A DNA stretch of 64,000 nucleotides from Drechslerella dactyloides. Its lineage: Eukaryota > Ascomycota > Orbiliomycetes > Orbiliales > Orbiliaceae. Within the stretch, counting starts at the first letter, position 1; each line of letters opens with the position of its first letter. The position numbers were made by a program, and so were the translations under genes. The stretch lies in NCBI GenBank assembly GCA_020064725.1, contig JAGTWJ010000006.1, positions 1,302,001 to 1,366,000 of the forward strand, in the 5' to 3' direction. The notes under the pieces were generated by a model, which saw only the letters and a list, made by a program, of their open reading frames with translations, was not told the DNA's origin and made no database searches. Positions 23,188 to 33,208 of this stretch are shown here, piece after piece.

Positions 23188-25624
23188 CTACCCAGCATGT
23201 TCGACAATCTCCGACAGCACGCCCCGCCCCTTGATACTGCTCTTAATCTGCTCCGGTATCGGACACTCCACGTAATCGTCATCCTCGCGTTCGCCGGGAA
23301 CGTAGACGTTGAAAGCCGTGGTCTTGCTCGTGTACACTTCTATCCCAAGACTCTCTTTACCAACGTAGAGCGTGCCGCCGTCCGACTGGTCGACCGTGAT
23401 GGTGGGCACGGAGCCGAGGATTTGGAAGGCGAATTTCTTCGATTTGATAACGTCGATGGACGAGACGAGGTTGTCGAGGACGACGTTTGCCTTTTCGCAC
23501 TCGTTCATCGAGACGGCGTTTAGCTTGCCTTTTATTTGGATGGTTGTGTTTTTGCACCGGAAGACGAAGACGGAGTGGTTTATTTCGACGTTGTCGATTA
23601 CGATTGGTGTTTCTTCGTTCTCGTAGTTTTCCTGCGATGGTGCGTTAGTGTTTTTCTACATGCTGGAAGGAAGGGAGGGCGGTGCGTACGATGAGCCATT
23701 TGTTGCCGTCGAGTTCCATTCGTGGCGGCTTCTTCTGCTTCATGTGCGCGGGCTTGGGCTTCGCTGCCGGCCCGGGCGACTTGGCCCGCGACGTTGGGGC
23801 GGCGCCGGAGACCAGCGACGACGTGCGTAACGACGGGTTCTTGTGCGTCATCTCGCTTCGGTCGACTTTGCGCAGGCCGGCCGTGACGTTGGATCCCTGG
23901 TTCAGTTGCGCGAATACAGCGCCCATGTCTCCGCCGTCGGCCTGCTGCGGCTGCGCGTCGATTATCACGGGTGGTGGGGGCGGTCCGGGAGGAGGTGGCG
24001 GCGGCGGCGGGCCACCGGACGTCGGTGCGGCTGTCGGCGCGGCGCCGGCGCTCTTCAGATTGGCCATGATCTCTTGGGCGTCGCCGCCGTCCTTCTTCCA
24101 TACGATGCCCCGGAGGTGGTGTTTCCTCACATGCTCCTCCAGCGCCTTGCAGATCGAGTACCACGCTCGCACCCACTTGACATACCTCTCGTCCCTGGAT
24201 AGTATAGAATTAACCTCCACGCCGCATCATCTCACCGTTCCCCCGGGAAGCGGATATACATACTTTTCTTTATGCTCTTTGATGACGCGGTTGCCGTAGA
24301 ACTGGCCTGCGTTCGCCATCTCCGCGACGAACTCCGCGGGCTTCGTGTCCAGCGTTACCCACGCGAGTGCCGGGACCGCTTCGCTGACCGTTGATAGCGC
24401 GTTATATAGCGGCGAGGCGCGGTTCGCCTCCCGGTGCTCGTTGACGCTGTTCATGTGGCCCTGCATGTCCTTGATAAGGTTCAGGTATGCTTCCGAAGCG
24501 ATGTCCGGCTTCTTCGCCCGCGTCGAGACGAGCAGGTAGAGACGCTGCGCGAGGAAGCTCTGCCGGACGTATTTCGCCTATGAAATTCATATCCGTTAGC
24601 CTCTTCCTATTCTCTCCTCTTTGCCGACTGTCGTGAACGCACCTGCTCGGCGATTAGGCCGCCGATTTCGCCGCTGAGATCCTCAAACTGCTTCACCAGC
24701 GTCAAGACATCCTTATCGTACTCCTCGATCGTCTCCGGCAGCGGCGGCGCCGGAGATGGCGGTCGCGGTGCCGCCGCAGCGACAGCGGCAGCAGCCGCTC
24801 CAGCTTCCGCGGCGGCGTTATTCGACGCTACGGCCGCCGTGATGGCAGCGGGCGCCTGTCCGAGGCTCTGAGATTCAAACGTGACGATATCCTCCAGCCG
24901 GGACGTCGCGGCCTCGAGTCTGCGAGTGAACGCCGTTAGCTTATCCCAATTGAACGTCCGCCCTCCCACGCTGATCTCCGCTCTGGAAGCTTCGGAGCCC
25001 CGTCGCTCGCTCTGCGCCTGGCTCTGCGCCTGGCTCAAGCTCTGCGACGCCGTTCCCTCCGATTCAAGATTCTTTTCGCCGTCGGCATCGCAGCTGTAGA
25101 TTGACGCCGAGTATTCGGAGCCCCCCGCGTCGCCTTTGGCGAGAACCGTAAGCTCGGAGCGCTTGTCGTCCGAGGGCCCATCGTCTCGCGGGAGAGCGGC
25201 CTGCGGGAGGACGGACGGCAGCTTTGACGAAGTCATGGCGGTACGTAGCAGGCGCAGGTGCAGGCGGAATTCGTGCAGGCAGACAGGCAGGCAGTCAAGC
25301 TCGTTCAGATGACTCTCCCGGATTCTCGAGGCCGTTGCGTATACAGCAATGCAATACACGATGACCACGACCACGACGGAGACGAAGACGGCGGTGTAAC
25401 ATGAAAAGCATGGCTGCAGCGTGTGAATCGAAGGGCCAGGTAGATGGGAGAGCGATTGCGGGTATTTCAACCTTAACAGGCGAGGCTGCTCTCATGCACG
25501 GGCTGGCTGGGTATGCGGAGGGGGGTCCCGGATTCGGGCAATGCTCGAACTAGCTTCGACGGAAAGCTTACCTCTTGATCAGCGTCGTCAGATTGTGCAG
25601 CTGCGGCGGGTTCGAGGCAGCCAT
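23188..25624 (-). CDS. Adenylyl cyclase-associated protein (CAP/Srv2)
   Basis: Five exons on the minus strand: 25624-25572, 24919-24643, 24577-24264, 24194-23690 and 23631-23188, joining to 1,593 nt (530 residues). CAP recycles actin monomers from cofilin and, in fungi, links Ras to adenylyl cyclase; it acts in the cytosol and at actin patches. The first join creates HNLTTLIKRLEAATSRLEDI, the classic CAP N-terminus. Next come a variable Ala/Pro linker, the helical folded domain (residues about 75-215), a poly-proline tract near 275-290 that can bind SH3 domains or profilin, and the C-terminal beta-helix CARP domain from about 375 (PPRMELDGNKW, then ENEETPIVIDNVEINHSVFV) to the end. Intron 1 is 652 nt, unusually long here, and contains an in-frame alternative N-terminus (see findings). 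Confidence 0.95.
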
Positions 25625-26285
25625 GGTGGCGGATTGGTCGTTTCCGTCAGGCGTGCACGCTGGGCGGTCGTGTATAGCTTTTTAGTATGGTCTGGCGTAC
25701 GCTGGCGCGGGGTGTCGAGGGTGTCTCGGCGTCGTCAAAGGGTGAGTGAGGCCGTGGATGCGATCTGGAGATGCAGCTAGTAAGCTGGCGGTACCTACGG
25801 TGTGGAGGGGCAGGCAGGCAGGCAAGGCAACTGAGGTCCAACGCAACACGGCCGGCGGGCGGGCGTGGGGCCTCGTCGGCTTGGCAGGAGGCTACGGCAC
25901 GATGCGAAGGGCAAGTGCATCCAGGGGACACAGTTCAGCTACGGAGCAGGATACAGATGAATGTACGCCGTGTCAATTAGTTATCGCTTATATCTGCATG
26001 GCGTGCATTGCAAGGCGCAGATGAAAGCGAACGCTGAAACAGTAACTCATGCACGATGGATCGAAGGTACACTGGTATCCGGATCGAAGATGTATCGAAA
26101 CAGCATGGCTGGTCTACTCATAAAGGAAGGAAGGCATATATATCCATTAACCGGGTATCGCGCGCCCATTGCAACCGCGCCCATGCATCACTCACAAAGT
26201 CCCTGAGCCATATATCAATATTGCAAGCTCAAGGGCCTGTCCACCACCAGCTCGCAGGAACGGTCTCTGCGGTTTGTACCGCCGC
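25625..26285. other. Intergenic, CAP promoter and BSP-protease 3' region
   Basis: Separates the start of the CAP gene from the end of the next minus-strand gene. Contains a short GGCAGGCA run (about 25811-25822). No gene seen. Confidence 0.45.
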
Positions 26286-27750
26286 CTACCGCACGCCTGA
26301 GTTCAACGCCCAAGCGCTCTTGATCGCCTTGTAGGACATGATGTTATCAGGATCGAGCATATCGAGCTGCTCCACCGCCGTCCCTCTCAGCGCCGTAACG
26401 AGCAGCAGCTTGCGCTCCTTATCCGGCATATTAGGGTCCAGCACCTCGATCAGGCTCTCGAACGTGTGAAAGAAGCGCTTCAAGCTGCCGGTGCCATCGT
26501 AGGTAAGCTTGCACAGCCTGTCACGGGAGACCAGCCGCATTTCTGATATCTGGAAGAACGAGACGGTTCTATCATGCGCCTTATCATCGGTTTCCACGCG
26601 CGGCTTCGTAACCTCGACGTAGGATTGGTCATCGGGTACGTCGTCTTTGGGTACAACCGGCGACGACGGTTTCACGGCATCGCATCCAGTAGGGACGGGG
26701 GGTTCCGCCGCTTGAGCTTCATCCCCAGCTTCAAAGGTGTTCTTATACCTCTTGAAGAGGACGCTGGGCTTTTCGTTGAACAGGTCAATCCACATGTCGT
26801 CCGAGTACTGCCGGCTCCGCATCCACTCGTTTATCCTGGGCACTGTGGCCTCGCCGTACTGCTGCTCGAGCCAGAGGAGAAAGTAGCCGGTATTCTGGTA
26901 TCCGTCATCCCACTTGTCGCCTGTCCCAGCGTGCCAGTGCGGTGGTATGAACCCTGCTTTGTATCGGACCCAACTGCGACACCCTACCGTCAGCACCATC
27001 GAGAATATACTCGTATCGGAGATCAAAAGAACATACTCTGCGATGCCCTCGATCAGGCCGCCGTTCGCCGTGCCCCACGCGTTATACTGGAAGCAGTGCA
27101 CCATCTCATGCCGCAGCACGCCCAGAATCTCCTCCTGGTCCTGCGCGCCGTCCGACCGCTGGTGCACGCCGGCGATGTAGTGGGTGGAGAAGTGGATCTC
27201 CTTGTGGTCGTTGTCGATGTCCGAGCCCGTTGTGTATGCGACGCCGTCCATCGGCCGCAGGATGAGAGTAATCGACCGTACGCTACAGACATCCACACTC
27301 GAGCATTAGCGACCCCCACGCGACATAGAACTCACATACGCAAAGCTAGACGCTAGGAGATACATATTTTACGGGTGACTGAAACTGTAGTTCTTACTTT
27401 GTAGGTGCTGTCTTCGGCGTGTAGAGCGCGTCCAGCACCCCGACGACCGCGTCGACCATTATCTGCCGGATGTTGAGACCAGCTCCAAACACCGCGGCCG
27501 CACCGTCGCAGCAGACATCGTTGACCTGGAACCGAAGCAGGGGCACGCGATAGCCCTTGACCGTCGTCGCCTTGGTGTCCTTCTTATCGTCTAGCGGCTG
27601 CTGGCTGTCGGCCATCGTTTCGGGGTATGCTGGTGGATCGTGAGGCTCGAGAAGCGGAGTGGTGTTCTGGAATACTGGCGGTACGGTGGACGACGTGCGG
27701 GGACGACGGGGCGAGAGCATGGAAAGAGGGCCCTCTTTAGGCTTTGTCAT
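26286..27750 (-). CDS. Basic secretory protein (BSP)-type protease with C-terminal Gag-like extension
   Basis: Three exons: 27750-27398, 27282-27037 and 26973-26286, joining to 1,287 nt (428 residues). The BSP (peptidase M-like, plant/fungal) domain spans about residues 60-255: it has the zinc-type signature RHEMVHCFQYN near 170, the exon 2-3 join restores GLIEGIADWVRYKAGF, and the family's WDDGYQNTGYFLLWLE and DLFNEKPS follow. The family is putatively proteolytic and, in plants, defence-linked; activity is not proven for fungi. No signal peptide is visible: the N-terminus (about 50 residues) is Pro/Ser-rich and disordered. After a linker (about 260-345) comes a helical segment, residues about 350-425, that looks like a retrotransposon Gag helix bundle (TGSLKRFFHTFESLIEVLDP, then LLLVTALRGTAVEQLDMLDP). 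This tail is not part of the known family; see findings. Confidence 0.85.
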
Positions 27751-29088
27751 CTAATTCAGCCGTTTAGCTGGGGAACGCCGGTGGTGAGGCTGGTGTGAGG
27801 CGTGCGTGATGAGGCTGGTGGAGAAAGTGGGTCTTGAGATCTGGGTTCATGGACGGACTAGTATCCTTAGACTCGACAGAGCACCGTTCGCGTTCCCGAT
27901 TTAGATCATTTGATGAAGACAGCAGCCTGACTCGGGCGTCCCCGAGACCTCTTCCTTCGCGGTTGCGCAGATTAGGCCTATCGCCAGTCTCGAGACGTTT
28001 ACGTATACTTTACGTGTACCACCCGCCGAGCGTCGAGGGTCCGCGATTTTGCGGCTTCGAGCCCACCGCCAGTCCAATTTCGTCGCCCAGGCGTCATGCG
28101 TCGGATGAGTCGTCTCTGGGCGCCATGAATTGATGGTGGTCCATGTCTGCGCTCGGCCCGGTGACATGGTCGACAGGACTTGGCGGTCTTGTCGGTCTTG
28201 TCGGTCTTGTCGCTGCGTGCTTGGGGAAATGATTGACCGTCAACGTGCTCGAGCCCGATAGACGAGATCTCGATAGCATCACGAAGTCTATTTCTCTATA
28301 GCTACTTCTTAGATATGAGACTACATTGGTTACCACGCGGCCGGCGATACCCGAGATCTCCTAACTGTCGTCGTACTGGCGCAAGGAGCTCTCCTGCCGC
28401 CTGCTTCATGGCCTCCGACCCCTATCTCTGTCCCGCTCACTGAATTGATGAACAGTCCTGCATAACCCGTATTTGCCTTCATTACATGCACCACGACGCG
28501 ACGCATCTCCACTTGCTCCCCTTTCCACTCGAAAATGTATCCTTCGTAGCGCCATATATCGACTATATCTGACTAGCGCTCGCTCTTCGGAATAGCACGA
28601 GTCGTTCAGATCGCAAACTCGAGTCCCGCGACCCGGCATGCAATTTTAAAAATTTCAGCACGTACGGCTGAAAGGTCGATGTTTGGGCTAGCCTGCGAAT
28701 GGGCGCGGAGGCGCCCAATTACCAGTTCGCACCGACGCCGCCGCGCTACTCACCTGTCCGGCTCCATGGAGAACCAATATCGGAAACACCGCTCAGGGGC
28801 TCAGGCCGCTGCTAGAGCCAACTGGAAAAGCTTGCCGATGTTGCGATGCGTAGATATAAATCCTATATAAATATTCCGGCTAGTCCTCTAGCTCTGGCTT
28901 CTGATGTCTGCCACACACGTTGCGTCGCTCTTTCAGTCCGGCGAGCTTTGTCCAAAAGCTCCCTAGTCACTCTTTTATTTGATATTCTGTTGTATACCGT
29001 CGTATTTTATACGTTCACCGACATTCTTTAATCTATTGTATACCCTCGTCACTCTTTTGGATATTTCTAAGAATAGAATATATATCAA
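27751..29088. other. Intergenic, no gene seen
   Basis: Divergent spacer between the BSP-protease gene (minus) and the secreted-protein gene (plus), so it probably holds both promoters. Short frames only. Confidence 0.45.
28184..28210. repeat. 9-bp tandem repeat, three copies
   Basis: CGGTCTTGT is repeated three times without interruption in the divergent spacer. No function shown. Confidence 0.85.
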
Positions 29089-30494
29089 ATGCTGTTCTCA
29101 AAGAATCTAGCGGCGGGCCTGGCCGTCGCGATTGGACTGTTCGTCCATGAAGCCGTTGCCGTTGTTAAAGCTCCCTCTTGCTGCACAAACCAGTGCGGCA
29201 AGGCCGTCGGTCTGAACAAGAACGGGAAGAAGGACTGTTCCGCAGTCCTGGTAAAGACGGTCGTCCTGCCTACAGTGTACGTATCAATGGTCTATTCAAT
29301 CCTTGAGACAATCTGGCTCCTCGCCTCGTAATGATATTATTCGTCGACCATTCGCCTCAGATGGAGGAAGAGTTAGAATGACGATATATGATCCGAGTGC
29401 GGCAGCGTATACGTATCTATCGTTCAAGCTAACGATCAATCTATAGGACTACCACCCGTCACTACACAGTAACTCACACCGTCGTTCGCCACGGCCTCTC
29501 GCTCATCACACAGTCAACTGATATCACCGCAACCGCAACCGAAACCGAAACCGACGTCAGCATCAGCACCTCCATCACCACGGATGTCGAGACCGCTTTC
29601 TCGACCGATGTCTCCACAGTCATCGAAACCGACTTCTCCACCGTCACCATCCCTTACCCGGTGACCACTGCGACCGTGTTGAAGAAACGCACCATCTGCT
29701 CAACCAAGCCCGCGTACGCACGCACCTGCGACAGCGGCGCATACACCAGAGCCTGCTCATGCCTCGGCGTCAAGCCCTACACCGTCACGAAGCCCGCGGC
29801 GCGAAAGACGGTTCGCGTCACCCGCACGGCATACACCACCGTCCGCACAGTTGCAACGAGCCTCGCTGACCCCGTGACCAACACCGACACGGTCACAGTC
29901 ACCAGCTTCACCACCATCGTCTCCGGCGTTGAAGTCGTTGAAACCAGCACAATCACCCTCGCCACCGAGGTCGCAACAACCGTCACTACCGTCGTCGTCG
30001 CGACGGCGACTGCCGCCCCCGCCCCGCCGACCTGCACCGGCACAGGTTTCAAACTCCGCATTAACGCGCCCGGCTCGACCCCCGACGGTCAGCCTTTGGG
30101 CTTCATCAACAGCATCGGCCAGGGCATCTATATGCGCGCGTTCCAGGCAGGCGGCTCCCCGTTGACCGTCGACTCCTCGGGCAACATCGTGAGCTGGTAT
30201 TCGCCAACTGATATTAAGATGGTCGTCCTTACCAACGCGCCCCCGCCGTATAAAGCTTGGTTCGAGTCCGATGCAGCGAACGTTCACTATCCTTCTAAGT
30301 CTCCGCAGCCTGCCAGTTGCCAGCTGGGCAGCGGGCCGGATTACAAGATCGCCTGCAAGACTGGCGGGGCAGATTACCAAGCTGCGATTTGCCAAGATCC
30401 AACGTACTTCGAGTGGGAACTGTGGATATACAATGACCCAAGCCAGTTGGTGGGTAAGACGTGTCTAACCGATGCGCTTATGGGGGCCTGTTAA
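29089..30494 (+). CDS. Secreted Thr/Val-rich protein, probably wall-associated
   Basis: Two exons, 29089-29276 and 29447-30494, joining to 1,236 nt (411 residues). The first 24 residues (MLFSKNLAAGLAVAIG to VHEAVA) form a signal peptide. A small Cys-containing segment follows (SCCTNQC..KKDC), then a long region to about residue 240 made of Thr, Val, Ser and acidic residues in alternating pattern (for example TETETDVSISTSITT), typical of O-mannosylated stalks on fungal cell-wall proteins, interrupted by a Cys-bearing block (TICSTKP..ARTCDSG..ACSCLG). The C-terminal 165 residues look globular (GFKLRINAPGST, YMRAFQAGG, ending DALMGAC). No GPI signal is visible. The donor at 29277 was chosen because only it keeps the frame. 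Family unknown; role at the cell surface is inference. Confidence 0.75.
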
Positions 30495-30921
30495 TTTTAA
30501 GATCATGTCGTATACGCGGAGGATAGTCGATATATTTATACGGTCAGGTTTTTATACTTCATGTATTTATTATGCCGGCTAGTCTAGTGAATTCCGCAAC
30601 GGATATTCTAGCAAGTCGATTTACGTTAATACATACTCATCACCCCATATCTAATCCTTGCATGATACCACGCATATTATATCTCAGGCTTGACTGGCCG
30701 GCCATGCATCGTGAAAGGAGAAATGTTCGTGTTGTAGCGTGGTATTGTCACCCGCGAAAATGCAACGCTGACTAACGACAACCCGAAATTGCCTGAATTT
30801 AAACTTCGTAAACTGCTGCCAGATCTACGACAAAGGGGAGGTTTTTTTTTTTTTTTTTTTTTGTGTAAACTCATCTACACAAATCCTCGCAAGGCGGCTA
30901 CCAAGTACCTAGAAAGACAAA
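30495..30921. other. Intergenic with poly-T tract before the next gene
   Basis: Contains an uninterrupted run of 21 T at 30842-30862, about 60 bases before the next start codon. Long dT tracts exclude nucleosomes in fungal promoters, so this is a plausible promoter element. Confidence 0.5.
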
Positions 30922-31619
30922 ATGGCACGGGCTCGGCGACAAGACGACATCGAACTAGCCCGTGCTGCGTCCAGCAGTTCCCGTCGTACATATAGAAAGC
31001 AAGTTCGATTCGACGACGAAGAGCCGGAGAACCCGCCCGACTATGATAGCGGCAAGTTCTACTACCCTCAAGTGTACCCCGTGTCCCTATCAGCAGCACT
31101 CGCTCCAAGATCTGTTCATCACGATATCACTCGGGTCGAATACCAACCGATGCTAATATATTGCCAACAACTCCAGGTTCCGATGACCACTACGCCGAAC
31201 ACGAAGTTTTCGACGACGACCCAGTATCCGCACCCATCCTACGCACACCACCAGCTACCGCGTCCCCCCCAGCTTCTCCACCGAGACAACCACGCCCCCC
31301 GTTCGTCTGGGACAAAAGCTGGCGCACGATAGCCTACGCCATCCCGCTGTTCATCCTCCCGACACTCCTCCTGTCGCTCGCCGTCCTGTTCATCACGATA
31401 TCCAACGGCGTCGACTTTTGGGGTCACAAGACCGGGTTTTTGTTCAGTTTGTATACCGTTATATTGTGGCTTATCGTGGGGTCCATGGCGTCTATTTGCA
31501 TTGAGAATCCGACGATTAGGGCGTTGGGGATTGTGTGCTGGATGGCGGTTATTTGCTGGGGTATATTTTGGGCGATTCCGAATATGCTGGTGCATGGGTC
31601 TCAGTCTGTGTTTTTTTGA
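30922..31619 (+). CDS. Small multi-pass membrane protein, unknown function
   Basis: Two exons, 30922-31051 and 31177-31619, joining to 573 nt (190 residues). No GT donor joins the two open halves in frame, but a GC donor with full consensus (G|GCAAGT at 31052) does, giving YDSGSDDHYAEHEVFDDDP across the junction; the intron has a TGCTAAT branch-like site and a CCAG acceptor. The N-terminal 80 residues are charged and Pro-rich, probably cytosolic; three hydrophobic segments follow (about residues 86-108, 121-142 and 150-170: IPLFILPTLLLSLAVLFITI, FSLYTVILWLIVGSMASIC, ALGIVCWMAVICWGIFWAI). No family recognised. The reading downstream of the intron is solid; the GC-AG junction is inference from frame and consensus. 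Confidence 0.7.
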
Positions 31620-33208
31620 GTTTTGCTGTATTGCTTAGTTATCGATCAGTTGTGACGTCGATGCGTTTGGTTATATATGCGGACGGGCATTTGGGAGCAG
31701 GTCTCCTCTATATATATCCAGGTTTCGGTTTTATTTCATTTATTAATTAACAGAAAATCATGTATTCATTGGAGCTCATGGTTCGGTTTGATAGTTGTTT
31801 GACATATATTGATATATATCATGCATGGTTTATTGCATCTCTTTCTAGCGGGGCCGGGCCGCTATCCTTTGATCGAGTCCATCGAAAGCGAGAGAGTACG
31901 TTCGACGCGCACTAGGCGTTATTAAATATAGATGCCGGTGCGCTCAGTTTGTGAGGGCTCACCAAGCTGCGCATCATATGATAACCTCTTTTCTTTGCCT
32001 AGTCTATAATGTTAGCCCGCTGTGAATTTCACCGCTGCTCCACTCGTAATCTGATAATTGTGGCGTGCCATAAACTCGAGAGGATCCCGCGAAATCAGAA
32101 TTATGGGAGGGATGCCGGATGATGAAGGAAACGGATAAAGTAAGGTCACACATCGCAATCTACACGGATTTACGGAATCACGTTATAAAGTTATCAAGAC
32201 CATCGAATTTGCAATAGCATCGATCAATCATCGGTAGCATGGCTCATTTAAGCTGTTTTCCTTAGATCTCTTTTTTGAGGCGTGTCAGCCAGGGGTGTCC
32301 GCTATGGGACAATGGTAAAAGCCCGAGGTTTTGAAGGCCGTGCATGAATAAACGGTTAAAGTACACCTGGATCATAAGAATCCATTGCAGGTAGCAAAAA
32401 TTTAAAAATTAAAGATAAAATTGAACGTCAGTCCGTAAGTGACCGGCCTAGGCAGCTTTGTAGACCCTTTAAAAACACAATTTATAAACATCTGCCACGG
32501 CCACGGTATTGTACTGTCGAAAAGATGTCTTATTATCGAAAGAACTATTATTTCTCAGCGGATATGGCTGCGGAGATCTCGAGATGCACGAGATTTTACA
32601 GCTGGGTGAGGTTTGGAGTGATTTGAATACTTGATGCCGAATTTATAATTCACCGTAGTCTCGTAAACCCGACCGTCCCTTGGAACTGTGTGGGTTTGGC
32701 TTGCGAGACCAATTTATTGATTCTTTCAACCTAAAGTACTCTAGCTCTCCCTAGCCAAATTACGACAGTCTAGCTTGAGTCCTCGATTCAGCTTAAAATA
32801 CGCCTAGACTAGCTAGCCAGCGGATCGGACAAATTAAGCTGGACGGCGGCCATAGATTTCGCGTTTTCGATCCGGGATGTTTGGGTGTATTTGTTTAGAT
32901 TTCTGGGGATATGATTGCAGGATCAGGTTCAATTTCGGCATAGGTTAATCGGAAGGTGATAACTGAGACGTGGCGAACCAGATTGCAGATAAAATACACG
33001 TCGGATGCGGTCCGTTCCTCTCGGGTTCATGATGTTTAGCGTGGTGTTGTGCCACAGATAGCTCAGCCACAGCATCCGTCCAAGCTCCATCTGGTTATCT
33101 GTACATTGACCACCTCCACGTCACTCCCTACGATAAATCATCGTCGAGCGCGACACTCACTCCCTCCCTCCGCCATCCCACGCGCGCGCAGCGTGGCCAT
33201 CCGACACC
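31620..33208. other. AT-rich intergenic region
   Basis: About 1.6 kb without a gene frame of note. AT-richer than the flanking genes. The last 200 bases are CT-rich and likely hold the SEC5 promoter and leader. Confidence 0.45.
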
